Positions 17,807-27,031 are shown, numbered from the stretch's first letter. The stretch is DNA of 64,000 bases from Burkholderiaceae bacterium (GCA_030158305.1 JAOATE010000089.1:26224-90223); one strand, 5' to 3'. A program made the numbers and translations. Notes: a model not told the origin generated them from the sequence alone.

Positions 17807-18922
17807 TTACAACGAGGCACCTCTTGCAGCGATTGGCCAGACAGCTTCGACCTTTCCACCGCGATAACAAATTAATTCGTCGTACAAATTCACCGTTGGA
17901 TCGCAATGACCGGGGACAAGCAATAACGCATCTCCCAATGCAGGATCATTCGCCTGCTCTGTCTGCAAGACACCATGCTCATCACTCGCCTTGGTATATT
18001 GCACGCTAGGTTTATTCCAAACAACCGGCAAACCTGAGTCGACACTGGAGGCTTTCAGACCAGCATCCACGACTGCGCGGTCGGCAGTTGGACGGCTGAG
18101 GACGGCTGTTTTCACAAACAATGCATGTTCAAATTGAATATCTTGGGGACCTTGCTGATTTTTTGCGTAATCCGCATCCATAAAAATATAGGAGCCGGAT
18201 TGCACTTCATTAAAGACACCTGAATCCCGCTCAAGGGCAACCGAGCCCGTTCCTGCACCAGTGATGCGCTCGACTTTGATACCAAGTTTTTCCAATGCAG
18301 CGCGCATCGTGACCGCGATATCGCTCGTTTGTTTAATCGCTGTCTGTCTTTGCTCAGGCTGACGATAATGTTGTGCGCTGCCGTGATAGCACTGCAAGCC
18401 CATAAAGCGCAAATACGGTGCGGCGGTGATTTGTTGCGCGAGATTCACGACCTCTTGGACTGCGCCGACACCACACCGTCCCATGCCAACGTCAACTTCG
18501 ATGTAGACGTCAATCATTGTTTTGCGTGCCTCACTTTCCTGTGCAAAGGCCGCGACCTGATTTGGATGATCCACCAGCACACCAATCGTTGCCCGCGCAG
18601 CCAGATCAACCGCATGCGCCACTTTTTTTGCACCGACAATTTGATTGGTAATCAGCACATCTTGGACGCCCGCCTCAACAAACCGGGCGGCCTCGCTCAC
18701 TTTTTGACAACAAATGCCAATCGCACCTTGCTGAATCTGCCTGAGTGCAATCTCTGGGCATTTGTGGCTTTTGGCGTGCGGTCGCAGACGCATCTTGGTT
18801 CCGGCAAGCGCCTGTGTCATACGGGCAAGGTTGCGTTCAAACGCATCTAGATCCAAAACCAGTGCAGGGGTATCAATATCATCGAAGGCATCACCGGGAT
18901 GCGCGGCTTTCCAAGGGGACAT
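17807..18922 (-). CDS. DSD1-family PLP-dependent aldolase/dehydratase (D-threonine / 3-hydroxyaspartate aldolase-like)
   Basis: About 371 residues: an alanine-racemase-like PLP barrel with LRPHAKSHKCPEIA near residues 46-60 (the middle Lys binds PLP) and a C-terminal D-serine-dehydratase-like domain ending PGHCDPTVN, whose His and Cys bind the divalent metal. Family members cleave D-threonine or 3-hydroxyaspartate to glycine plus an aldehyde or glyoxylate, or dehydrate D-serine. The overall sequence looks closest to hydroxyaspartate aldolases (inference). A TTG at 18961 extends the frame, but the ATG at 18922 starts the conserved part. It is divergent from an ABC importer and precedes a Bug gene. 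Confidence 0.82.
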   Translation of the reverse strand: MSPWKAAHPGDAFDDIDTPALVLDLDAFERNLARMTQALAGTKMRLRPHAKSHKCPEIALRQIQQGAIGICCQKVSEAARFVEAGVQDVLITNQIVGAKKVAHAVDLAARATIGVLVDHPNQVAAFAQESEARKTMIDVYIEVDVGMGRCGVGAVQEVVNLAQQITAAPYLRFMGLQCYHGSAQHYRQPEQRQTAIKQTSDIAVTMRAALEKLGIKVERITGAGTGSVALERDSGVFNEVQSGSYIFMDADYAKNQQGPQDIQFEHALFVKTAVLSRPTADRAVVDAGLKASSVDSGLPVVWNKPSVQYTKASDEHGVLQTEQANDPALGDALLLVPGHCDPTVNLYDELICYRGGKVEAVWPIAARGASL

Positions 18923-19043
18923 GGCTATTTCTCGCTGTAATCGAGTGAGGGTGCTGTTCAAAAAGAATAGGCTACCATTAAGATCTCAGGGAAAATCGGT
19001 CAAAAGCATTTGCGACTCACTTTTTTTAAACTTTTTGGCTCTT

Positions 19044-20135
19044 ATGGCAGACATCACACTTAAACACGTTACCAAACAGTACGGTGACGTCACCATCATT
19101 GACCAACTGTCCTTACAGGTCGCACATGGGGAGTTTTTCACACTATTAGGGCCTAGCGGCTGTGGAAAAACGACTCTTCTCCGTATGATTGCAGGCTTTA
19201 TTATTCCCGACACAGGTGAGGTGCATATCGGCGAAGAGGATGTGACTCGTCTACCTGCGCACAAAAGAGAGACGGGAATGGTGTTTCAAGACTACGCCTT
19301 ATTTCCTGACAAGACCGTCTACGACAATGTCGCCTACGGCCTGCGTGTCCGAAAATTTTCTAGCCAGAAAATTGATGAAAAAGTTGATCGGATTCTTCAA
19401 CGTGTCGAACTTGCTCACCTCAAGAAACGTTATCCAGGTGAGCTTTCTGGCGGTCAAAGGCAACGCGTTGCCCTCGCTCGTGCGCTCGTCATCGAGCCCA
19501 GAATACTGCTGATGGACGAGCCCCTTTCAAACTTGGATGCAAAATTACGTATTCAAATGCGCGACGTGATTCGGGAGCTTCAACAAGAAGCAAAGATCAC
19601 AACAATTTTTGTGACGCATGACCAAGAAGAGGCGCTCTCCATGTCGGATCGGATCGCCTTATTGCGGAGCGGCCGGATTGATCAACTCGACACGCCAGAA
19701 GGTATGTACTCAAGACCACTGACCGCCTATGCCGCTGATTTCATCGGCGGTGCAAACTTAATTCAAGTCGCCAGCACCATCTTTCGCGATTCACAAACAG
19801 AAGTCAGTATCGCAGGAGGCCAGGTTGTCATTCATCGTGACACAAGCATTGAGGCTCGCGCCCAAGTCGCAAACACACCGTCTCAACTGACATATCAACT
19901 CGCCGCTCGTGCCGAACATATCCATATAGAAAATGACACTACCACTGCAGCGCGAGGCATACCTGCACATGTTGTTTTTAGACGCTATCTTGGTTTTAAG
20001 GTGACCTATTGCCTAAGACTCTCTGATGGCAGTTCAGTGATGGCGGACGTCCCTGCATCAGATGACCCACACAAACAATCCGGAGACGCTGTTTGTCTTC
20101 GCTTTTCTCCAGAATGCCGTCTAGTTCTGGCCTAG
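19044..20135 (+). CDS. ABC transporter ATP-binding protein (Fe3+/polyamine/AEP-type)
   Basis: The protein of about 363 residues starts MADITLKHVTKQYGDVTI and carries Walker A GPSGCGKTT, signature LSGGQRQR, Walker B ILLMDEPLSNLD and H-loop FVTHDQEEALSMSD, with a TOBE domain in the last ~100 residues. The frame is open upstream to 18762, but that part lies inside the divergent aldolase gene and lacks conservation, so the ATG at 19044 is used. It powers the fused permease that begins 10 bp downstream. Confidence 0.9.
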   Translation: MADITLKHVTKQYGDVTIIDQLSLQVAHGEFFTLLGPSGCGKTTLLRMIAGFIIPDTGEVHIGEEDVTRLPAHKRETGMVFQDYALFPDKTVYDNVAYGLRVRKFSSQKIDEKVDRILQRVELAHLKKRYPGELSGGQRQRVALARALVIEPRILLMDEPLSNLDAKLRIQMRDVIRELQQEAKITTIFVTHDQEEALSMSDRIALLRSGRIDQLDTPEGMYSRPLTAYAADFIGGANLIQVASTIFRDSQTEVSIAGGQVVIHRDTSIEARAQVANTPSQLTYQLAARAEHIHIENDTTTAARGIPAHVVFRRYLGFKVTYCLRLSDGSSVMADVPASDDPHKQSGDAVCLRFSPECRLVLA

Positions 20136-20145
20136 GTCGACAGAT

Positions 20146-21813
20146 ATGAACCTATTTTTTAAAAAAGGCGTATCGCCCTGGTTTCTGCCAGCTCTTCTTT
20201 GTCTGGGTGTTTTGATATTTTTTGTTGTGTGGCCGTTGCTTTCGCTTTTTTACTATAGCGTTGTTGACATCAAGACCGGTGCATTTAGTTTGGCAGGCTT
20301 TCAGGCTTTTCTTGACAACCCGCGTTATGTTGAAGCGTTTTTAAACACATTACGCTTAGGTGTCACCGCAACACTTGGATGCATGCTGCTCGGCGCGCCA
20401 CTTGCCTATATCGTGACACGCTTCGATTTCCCCGGTAAGTCCATTGTGGCACTGCTGCCCCTCGCCACTATTGTGCTGCCTGATATCGTCGTGTCACAGG
20501 CTTGGTTAATGCTGCTCGGAAATAATGGTCTGGCACGTCGTGCACTTGAATTCATTGGGATCGAACTTCCAAGCTTTTACGGTTGGTTCGGCATGACCTA
20601 TACCCTCATTTTGAATGACTACACATATGCCTACATTGGCATGCTGGCTGCGCTCAAAGCGATTGATGGCACGATCGAAGAGGCCGCTACAAACTTGGGA
20701 GCGAGTGGCCTCAGGCGCACGCTCACTGTCACCCTGCCTGTTCTCGCACCCGCCTTACTCATCAATGCAATGGTGGTCTTTACGCTCGCAGTGGATAATT
20801 TTTCTATCCCAATGATTTTGGGCGGCACTGTGGATGTGCTGTCGTCCTTAACCTACACCACATTTTTGTCAGAGATGGGATCAGACCCAACTATGCAAAG
20901 CGTGCTTGCGGTGCTATCCGTCCTGTTGGTGGGACTGGTGCTTTTTGTACAAAAAACTATTGTGGAGCGTAAAACGTATCAAATGCAGCAGGGTCGTGCA
21001 CCTAAACCTATCCGCGCCAAAGGCTTTGCCTCATGGCTATTGACAGGTATGGTGCTATTGTTTGTTGCACTGTCGCTCATCCCTGCCATGATTGTTTTGG
21101 TTGGTGCCTTTACCAAAGCAAGCGGTCCCGTCATGCAATACGGCACGTTTACTCTGGAAAACATGGATCGAGCCCTCAGACAATCACCCGGACCGATTTT
21201 AAATTCTTTAACACTCGCCAGTATCGCTACGCTCATTGGTACCTGTTTCGCCACAATCGTGAGTTACTTGATCGTTAAAAAAAGAATGTGGCTCGTCTCT
21301 ATTTTGGACTACGTTGTGATGCTACCGCTTGCGATTTCAGGCACCGTTCTGGGGATCGCATTGATTCAAACATATAACAGCGGGATGATTATTCTCACAG
21401 GAACCTGGGCGATCATGGCCGCGGCTTACTTTGTTCGGAAAGTGCCCTTTTCCATTCGCTCCGCTTCCGCCTCGCTCTATAGTATTCCGGACTCTATCGA
21501 AGAGGCCTCTATCAATCTCGGAGTGCCTCCCATCAAGAGCTTTTTCAAAGTGATCCTGCCCATTATGAAACCTGCAATTCTTGCAGCTGCCATACTGATG
21601 TGGGTGACATCATTGTCAGAAATATCAGCTACCATTGTTTTGTATTTTGGTGGCATGGAAACTATGCCGATTGAAATGTACCGCCAGATCGACTCTGGCT
21701 ACCTAGCTCGCGCCTCCGCCTATGGAGTCATCTTGATGATCGTCATATTAATTCCGGTTTATTTGGCAATCCGGTTTTTTAAGCTCGATTTGTTCTCTAG
21801 TCGCCAACCCTAA
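20146..21813 (+). CDS. ABC transporter permease, fused two-domain
   Basis: This 555-residue inner-membrane protein has two BPD_transp_1 domains. EAA loops are seen as IEEAATNLGASGLRRTLTVT (about 175-195) and IEEASINLGVPPIKSFFKVI in the second half. The layout resembles the iron(III), thiamine and 2-aminoethylphosphonate permeases, which share this architecture. It lies between ATPase and binding-protein genes with gaps of 10 and 15 bp, so the three form one operon. The substrate is unresolved; the divergent aldolase suggests an amino- or hydroxy-acid. Confidence 0.9.
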   Translation: MNLFFKKGVSPWFLPALLCLGVLIFFVVWPLLSLFYYSVVDIKTGAFSLAGFQAFLDNPRYVEAFLNTLRLGVTATLGCMLLGAPLAYIVTRFDFPGKSIVALLPLATIVLPDIVVSQAWLMLLGNNGLARRALEFIGIELPSFYGWFGMTYTLILNDYTYAYIGMLAALKAIDGTIEEAATNLGASGLRRTLTVTLPVLAPALLINAMVVFTLAVDNFSIPMILGGTVDVLSSLTYTTFLSEMGSDPTMQSVLAVLSVLLVGLVLFVQKTIVERKTYQMQQGRAPKPIRAKGFASWLLTGMVLLFVALSLIPAMIVLVGAFTKASGPVMQYGTFTLENMDRALRQSPGPILNSLTLASIATLIGTCFATIVSYLIVKKRMWLVSILDYVVMLPLAISGTVLGIALIQTYNSGMIILTGTWAIMAAAYFVRKVPFSIRSASASLYSIPDSIEEASINLGVPPIKSFFKVILPIMKPAILAAAILMWVTSLSEISATIVLYFGGMETMPIEMYRQIDSGYLARASAYGVILMIVILIPVYLAIRFFKLDLFSSRQP

Positions 21814-21828
21814 TACAGGAGTCCTCGC

Positions 21829-22833
21829 ATGACACACACAACTCGCATGAGCCGCTTTGCACCTGCAGCCCTTGGTGCTCTCGCAATTTTTGCAGCGGCA
21901 ACTGCCACTGCCAATAATGCAGTAATGTATACATCCAACAATGTGCAGGTCATCGATACAGCCACAGATGTAGCCAAAAAGACGGCCCCTGCACTCAATG
22001 TTCAAAAAGTGACTTCCGGCACCGGCGCGCTCATGAAACGCATTGAAGCCGAGGCTAAAAACCCCCTGGGGGATGTTGTCTGGGGAGCTGGCTTTGGGAC
22101 GATGGCCGCTTTTCGACAAAATTTCCAACCATACGAATCCGCACAAGCCAAAGACATCGCGCCCCAATTCAAAGGTCCCGACAATTTGTGGGTGGGTTCC
22201 AATGCGCACGTCATGATCGTGATGGTTAATACCAAGCAACTCAAAGGCACCACAGCGCCGAAAAGCTGGACGGACCTCTTTGCACCCATCTGGAAAAATA
22301 AAATCATCATGGGTGATCCCGCTACTTCTGGAAGCGCGTACGATCAGGTCTATGGTATCTATCAATTGTTTGGTGCAGAAGGTTTAAATAAATTAGCTGC
22401 CAACGTCGTGATCTCTAAAAGTTCCGCGCAAGTCTATAAAGGTGTTGCGAACGGTGAGTATCCAATCGGCATCACAATGGAATATGCCGCCTACTCTTAC
22501 GTAGCGGGTGGTCAAAAAGAGATTGAGCTTGTTTATCCTCAAGAAGGCGCTTTCGTTGCACCTGAGGCAGTCGCCATTATCAAGAATCCTAAGAATGGCG
22601 CTGCCGCGGCGCACCAACTCTATGATGTCTTGCTATCCAAAGAAGTCCAAGAGGCAGAACTCACTCAAAACTTCCGCCGTCCGACACGGACTGACATCGA
22701 TGTCGCCAAACTGACCAAGCTTCCAAACCTCGACAAAATCAAAGTGGTTGGGACGGATCCAGCTAAAGCAGCCGCCGACTACAAAGTGGTGATTGATTTA
22801 TGGAAAGACGCATTAAAAAGTGCAGGAAAATAA
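21829..22833 (+). CDS. ABC transporter periplasmic substrate-binding protein
   Basis: The 334-residue protein has a signal peptide ending near TATANNAVM and the iron/AEP-type binding fold (SBP_bac): LNVQKVTSGTGALMKRIEAE, a GDVVWGAGFGTMAAF strand, and MGDPATSGSAYDQVYG in the hinge region. It lacks an obvious double-Tyr iron site like that of the protein at 2750-3808, which argues for an organic ligand. It is the last gene of the ATPase-permease-SBP operon. Confidence 0.88.
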   Translation: MTHTTRMSRFAPAALGALAIFAAATATANNAVMYTSNNVQVIDTATDVAKKTAPALNVQKVTSGTGALMKRIEAEAKNPLGDVVWGAGFGTMAAFRQNFQPYESAQAKDIAPQFKGPDNLWVGSNAHVMIVMVNTKQLKGTTAPKSWTDLFAPIWKNKIIMGDPATSGSAYDQVYGIYQLFGAEGLNKLAANVVISKSSAQVYKGVANGEYPIGITMEYAAYSYVAGGQKEIELVYPQEGAFVAPEAVAIIKNPKNGAAAAHQLYDVLLSKEVQEAELTQNFRRPTRTDIDVAKLTKLPNLDKIKVVGTDPAKAAADYKVVIDLWKDALKSAGK

Positions 22834-22869
22834 AACAATCTGACTCCAATATTTTGAGCTGGTAAATAA

Positions 22870-24066
22870 GTGCTGAAAAAACATCCCACGCACAAACTGA
22901 ACAATATGCTCCCAGCCAATATCTGGCTGGGACTTCTTGTTTTTCTAGAAGCCTGGCTTTTTATTTGGCCGTTGACCGTGCGCATCTTAGCCTCCGAGCA
23001 CCACGGCTGGCTTCTAAATGAAAACTGGCAAGATCTGATTGACGCCATTGGTCTGATCGAGTTGCCACGACTCGCACTGGGTCTTGGCATGATGATCATG
23101 TCAATTGGGTTGCTATGGCGCGCACGCATTGCGTGGATGCTCTCGCTTATTTTGCTGATATTTGCACTGATTCTTGATCTTTACACCTCAAAGAGTCATC
23201 TCGTTACCATCGTTTTGGGCATAGTATTGTTTATTTTGCTATTGCGGCATTGGCAGACATTTAACCGTTCGAGTTTTGCCGCAAGTAGTATGTACACCAT
23301 TGTCAGTGTGAGCTGGTTGTTGTTTTATGCTGTGTTCGGGACGCTTTACTTGGGCGACCAATTCAAGCCGCCCATCGAAGACCCAGTTTCCGCTTTCTAC
23401 TTTTCCGTGATTACGATGGCCACTGTGGGCTATGGTGATATTCTGCCCGTCGAACCTACTTCGCGGTTATTTGTTGTTTCGATTGTCATTTTTGGTGTGA
23501 CCGTTTTTGCCACAGCAATTAGTGCCCTCGCGGGCCCTGTCATTGGCGGAAACATAAGAAAGTTCATTCAAAAGAGAGCAATGAATTCTATGAGAAAAAA
23601 TCATGTCATCGTGTGTGGAACCACGCCTCTCGCCATGAATGTCGTGACCGGTCTTTTGGAGCGCGGTCAGCACGTGACTGCGATTATGTTGCCAAATGAT
23701 ATACACCAATTTCCTGCGCATACAGATGTACTTGTGGGTGACGCCACAACGCTTGATGTCCTCAAAGAAGCGGGGATTCAAGACGCCCAATATATTCTGG
23801 CACTTAAAGAAGATGACGCAGAAAATGCCTTTATTATTTTGGCTGCAAAAGAGCTCATTGGTGACGGTGCCGGTGACGGCACAGCCAAAACTGTTTCGGT
23901 CGTGAATGAATCGATACACTTATCAAAAATTCAACGCGTCCGTCCTGACATCATTTTTTCACCTCAAAAATTAGGAAGTGAAATTTTGACCAGAGCGCTG
24001 ACTGGCGAAGTCATTGACAGCAATCTGATTACGCAACTGTTTTTTAACGAAAACAAAAAAGCCTGA
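22870..24066 (+). CDS. Kch-like potassium channel with RCK (TrkA-N) domain
   Basis: A 398-residue protein with several N-terminal membrane segments, a pore loop and the K+ selectivity filter TVGYGD (185-190), then a cytoplasmic RCK/TrkA-N Rossmann domain beginning NHVIVCGTTPLAMNVV (about 235). The domain order matches the E. coli Kch voltage-gated-like channel. It would conduct K+ across the inner membrane, gated by ligand binding to the RCK domain. An internal Met before the RCK domain could give a separate soluble product, as reported for Kch. The start is GTG at 22870, which is plausible, though an ATG at codon 13 is also possible. Confidence 0.9.
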   Translation: MLKKHPTHKLNNMLPANIWLGLLVFLEAWLFIWPLTVRILASEHHGWLLNENWQDLIDAIGLIELPRLALGLGMMIMSIGLLWRARIAWMLSLILLIFALILDLYTSKSHLVTIVLGIVLFILLLRHWQTFNRSSFAASSMYTIVSVSWLLFYAVFGTLYLGDQFKPPIEDPVSAFYFSVITMATVGYGDILPVEPTSRLFVVSIVIFGVTVFATAISALAGPVIGGNIRKFIQKRAMNSMRKNHVIVCGTTPLAMNVVTGLLERGQHVTAIMLPNDIHQFPAHTDVLVGDATTLDVLKEAGIQDAQYILALKEDDAENAFIILAAKELIGDGAGDGTAKTVSVVNESIHLSKIQRVRPDIIFSPQKLGSEILTRALTGEVIDSNLITQLFFNENKKA

Positions 24067-24219
24067 TTGCGCAGCAACCCATGGTAAACCCTATGCCAAA
24101 CACTCGAGAGGGGTGGGTTTAGGTGCATTCACATTTAAGCCTTGCTTGTATAGAATCAAACGTCGGTCTGATGTTTAGCAGGCTGTCCGTTCTCAGCATA
24201 AAAATTATTTGGAGATGTC

Positions 24220-25173
24220 ATGAAACAATCCGCAAAAATTGCATTATCAGCCGTCGCAATCGGTGCAGCTCTGCTAGCAACCGCACCCGCATCTGCTCAA
24301 CAAATGACCCTGATGACCGGCCCACAGGGTGGCGTTTGGGTACCGCTGGGAGGTGCGCTCAAAGGAATGTGGGAAAAAGCGATTCCCGGCCTTCAAATCA
24401 CAGCTCAGCCTGGCGCTGGCGTAGCTAACGTCATCGGCGTTGAACAAGGCAAGGCACAGATTGGTTTTTCAAACTCGAGCAGCGCAGTCGATGGTGCAAT
24501 GGGTGTTCCACCCTTCAAGCAAAAATCGACCAAAGTTTGCCAGATGACCAATATCTATCCTCAGTATTTCCAGGTCGTCGCCACGAACTCTTCAAACATC
24601 AACTCATATGCTGACATCAAAGGTAAGCGTTTAGTTGCTCAGTCCAAAGGCAATACAGCTGAGGCCATTACAGCCGCCATTCTCAAACTGAATGGCTTTG
24701 ACTATAGCGGTCTGTCACGCATGAACTTCCAGGCGAGCTATACGGACGCTGTGTCAATGATGAAAGACGGACATGTGGATGTGTTTACACTTGGCACAAC
24801 GGCTCCAGCCTCAGCAGTGATGGATCTGGCGAGCGGTCGCGATATCAAGCTGGTCCCTGTCGACGACAAAACAATGGACGGCATGCGCAAGATGAACGCT
24901 GGCTACAGCAAACTCATCATTAAAGCCGGCACCTATCCCAAGCAAGACAAAGACGTGCCTGTCATCGGCTATCAAACACACTTGATCGTGCGTTGCGATA
25001 TGCCTGAAGACGTGGTCTACAAGATGGTGAAGACTATGGCTGAAAACGTTCCTGCTATGGCAGCCGTTAACAAAGCGATCGGTTCATTGACACCGAAGAT
25101 GATGGCGGCGGATGCTGGCATCCCCATGCACCCAGGTGCAGCCAAGTACTTTAAAGAAGTTGGTGCTCTCTAA
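24220..25173 (+). CDS. TAXI-family TRAP transporter substrate-binding protein
   Basis: The 317-residue protein has a signal peptide ending near PASAQQ and TAXI-family hallmarks: LMTGPQGGVWVPLGGALKGM at the start, AQPGAGVANVIGVEQGKAQIG next, and KGKRLVAQSKGNTAEAI. TAXI proteins deliver organic acids or amino acids such as glutamate to fused TRAP permeases. No permease gene is adjacent. The only fused TRAP permease in the window lies about 15.5 kb upstream on the same strand (6804-8693) and is the likely partner. Upstream, TATAGAAT near 24150 may be part of the promoter. Confidence 0.92.
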   Translation: MKQSAKIALSAVAIGAALLATAPASAQQMTLMTGPQGGVWVPLGGALKGMWEKAIPGLQITAQPGAGVANVIGVEQGKAQIGFSNSSSAVDGAMGVPPFKQKSTKVCQMTNIYPQYFQVVATNSSNINSYADIKGKRLVAQSKGNTAEAITAAILKLNGFDYSGLSRMNFQASYTDAVSMMKDGHVDVFTLGTTAPASAVMDLASGRDIKLVPVDDKTMDGMRKMNAGYSKLIIKAGTYPKQDKDVPVIGYQTHLIVRCDMPEDVVYKMVKTMAENVPAMAAVNKAIGSLTPKMMAADAGIPMHPGAAKYFKEVGAL

Positions 25174-25186
25174 TTATGCAATATTA

Positions 25187-25216
25187 GACCTCCAGAGTCA
25201 TCGGGCTCAGGAGGTC
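25187..25216. terminator. Hairpin terminator between convergent TAXI and Fic genes
   Basis: GACCTCC and GGAGGTC arms plus an inner GAG/CTC pairing (one A-A mismatch) form a stem with an 8-nt loop, followed by CTTTT on the plus strand. It overlaps the last codons of the Fic gene by 10 bp. Confidence 0.65.
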
Positions 25217-26367
25217 CTTTTCATAACTGCTGTGTCATTAATACTGTTTTGTAAAATCAAACGGTAACGTACGCCTCGTCCTTGGCCATATTGTTCAAGC
25301 AAACCCAAGTGCACCATTTCTGTGAGCTCGCGATATGCAGTCGCGCGGGACTGGCCCGTGATGTTTACATATTTTGATGTGCTCATGTCGCCTAAAAATC
25401 CCTCGGGTTGTGCCTCAAATAGTTTGCCCAAAATCTTTAGTTGAGAAGCTGTTAGCGAAGGTTGCAAGTCTCTTAGCATCGAAAAGTAGCGGGTCTTTTC
25501 AATTGCGGCTTGCATTTGCGCGAGCGCTGCGTAGGCAGCGCGTTCGATGCACCCAACAAACCACTCAACCCAAGGGGTGACATCAAGTGTGTCACTTGAT
25601 GTTGCGGCTTGCAATTGCGCGTAGTATCCCAATCTATCATTCATCATTTGTTGGGATAGACTCCAGATACGCTGTGAACTTTGCATATCTTGCGCGAGGG
25701 CTAACTCACTGAGTGCACGGCCCAATCGACCATTACCATCCTCGAAAGGGTGAATCGCTTCAAACCACAAGTGCGCAATCGCTGCGCGTATTAAGCCGTC
25801 GCAACTCTTTGCGCTGTCATTAAACCAATCAATCAATCGCCGCATTTGCGCGGGCACGTCAATTGAATCAGGCGCTTGGTAATGAACAATATCAGGAGCG
25901 CCGTATTTAACTGACACAATCTGCATGGCCTGAACATGTTGTCGATACATACCTATTTGTATCTTTACACCCACACTGCGGCCTTCAGGAAACAATGCCG
26001 CCTGCCACGTGAACAGGTCTTCGTCACGCAATGGGTGTGCCCACTGTTTGATCGCAGCCTGCAATACGTCCAGTGTGGCCTCAGTCCGCGCATCGCGAAA
26101 CACGTTAAGCGCACCGGGCAGACCCAGCCTTCGGGCAACCGAGGCACGCACTGAATGAACCTGCAACAGTTCGCCTTCGATTTCGGCGGTGGCGACGGCC
26201 TCGGCTGCCCAGCCCTCAAGCTCTAATTGAGCCCGATCCAGTAATTGCAGCGAGCCAGCCAGACCCAGCACCCGACCCTGCGCTAGACGCGCACGCGCCA
26301 ACACAGGCTGCAAGGCAGTCAAGTCATAGCGGAAGTTTGGCCATTTCGAGGCTTGCCAGATATACAT
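25207..26367 (-). CDS. Fic-domain protein with DUF4172 N-terminus and C-terminal winged-helix
   Basis: About 386 residues. The N-terminal WQASKWPNFRYD matches the DUF4172 start common in this Fic subgroup. An inhibitory helix motif T-A-E-I-E-G (about residue 60-65) fits the (S/T)xxxE(G/N) pattern of self-inhibited Fic enzymes. The catalytic motif HPFEDGNGRLGR lies near 206-217. The C-terminal ~70 residues look like a helix-turn-helix (SRATAYRELTEMVHLGLLEQ). Such proteins usually transfer AMP to a target Ser, Thr or Tyr hydroxyl. A TTG at 26409 extends the frame, but the ATG at 26367 starts at the conserved region and leaves a perfect palindrome 22 bp upstream, suggesting autoregulation by the C-terminal domain. 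The target is unknown. Confidence 0.9.
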   Translation of the reverse strand: MYIWQASKWPNFRYDLTALQPVLARARLAQGRVLGLAGSLQLLDRAQLELEGWAAEAVATAEIEGELLQVHSVRASVARRLGLPGALNVFRDARTEATLDVLQAAIKQWAHPLRDEDLFTWQAALFPEGRSVGVKIQIGMYRQHVQAMQIVSVKYGAPDIVHYQAPDSIDVPAQMRRLIDWFNDSAKSCDGLIRAAIAHLWFEAIHPFEDGNGRLGRALSELALAQDMQSSQRIWSLSQQMMNDRLGYYAQLQAATSSDTLDVTPWVEWFVGCIERAAYAALAQMQAAIEKTRYFSMLRDLQPSLTASQLKILGKLFEAQPEGFLGDMSTSKYVNITGQSRATAYRELTEMVHLGLLEQYGQGRGVRYRLILQNSINDTAVMKRTS

Positions 26368-26388
26368 GAAGCGTATTGTATGCACAAT

Positions 26389-26406
26389 CGCTTCAAATTT
26401 GAAGCG
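26389..26406. promoter_or_regulatory. 18-bp palindromic candidate operator upstream of fic
   Basis: CGCTTCAAATTTGAAGCG is a perfect palindrome 22 bp before the preferred Fic start. Its half-site TGAAGCG recurs at 26367-26373, 33 bp away. It is a good candidate binding site for a dimeric regulator, possibly the Fic protein's own winged-helix domain. Confidence 0.5.
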
Positions 26407-26445
26407 CAAATACTCTAAAATTGCATCAAATTAAAAAATATTTAG

Positions 26446-26946
26446 TTAAATAACCTCGTACGCCGCACGTTTAACCTTTGCCATGTTGGTACCTTCGATA
26501 CGCAGCAAACTCGTCGACGCCTTGCGCTCGGGGGCATGCAAGTCACCTTCGTTATAAACGTGCGCGACACCCGGCGTGAGTGAGTAGGTTTTGGTTTGGC
26601 GGACTTTGCCAGGCTTATCGCCGGCAGCGGCTTCGATCAAGGTGTAATCGCGCATTTCAGTTTCACCACGCGCCTGACCATAGATCGCCCATGAATGTGC
26701 GTGATCATGGGGTGTCGAGCTCTTTGCACCCTGGTAGTTGTGCGCCACGATACAAAAACCAAGTTCGGGATCTTCGTACACGACCTCACGCTCACCAATA
26801 TTGGAGCCCAGATTCGCCTCGATAAACTGTTGGTCAACCAAGACTTCTTTCAAGAGATCCGCGACTTTTTGACGACCTGCTGGACCAGGTTGTGCTTTTA
26901 ATACATCGTGACATTGACTGGCAAACTGCTGAAGTGTGTGAGCCAT
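26446..26946 (-). CDS. Cupin-fold metal-binding protein
   Basis: The 166-residue protein has cupin motif 1 as PHDHAHSWAIYGQARGETE (about 79-97; His, His and Glu ligands) and motif 2 as GVAHVYNEGDLHA. This is the double-stranded beta-helix family of predicted metal-dependent proteins, distantly like cysteine dioxygenases. The reaction is unknown. It begins MAHTLQQFASQ with GGAGG upstream, and is preceded by a perfect FNR-type box about 86 bp before the start, so oxygen-dependent regulation is likely. Confidence 0.8.
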   Translation of the reverse strand: MAHTLQQFASQCHDVLKAQPGPAGRQKVADLLKEVLVDQQFIEANLGSNIGEREVVYEDPELGFCIVAHNYQGAKSSTPHDHAHSWAIYGQARGETEMRDYTLIEAAAGDKPGKVRQTKTYSLTPGVAHVYNEGDLHAPERKASTSLLRIEGTNMAKVKRAAYEVI

Positions 26947-27031
26947 GGTGAGTCGTCCTCCAAGTTGTGTATGACACGCTGCTAAGCAGCGACTGTTTAT
27001 TAATTCTACCCTCGTTCAGGCCATTATTCTG

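Noticed and set aside
18762..19043. Upstream extension of the ABC ATPase frame giving a 457-residue protein
   Set aside because: This part overlaps the divergent aldolase gene and has no ATPase homology; the ATG at 19044 starts the usual MADITLKHVTKQYG region.
22393..22617. Small minus-strand frame within the ABC SBP gene
   Set aside because: Antisense to a conserved SBP with no supporting signals.
24067..24150. Inverted repeat TAAACCC...GGGTTTA downstream of the Kch-like gene as terminator
   Set aside because: Only a 7-bp stem, long loop and no T-run; not listed as a terminator.
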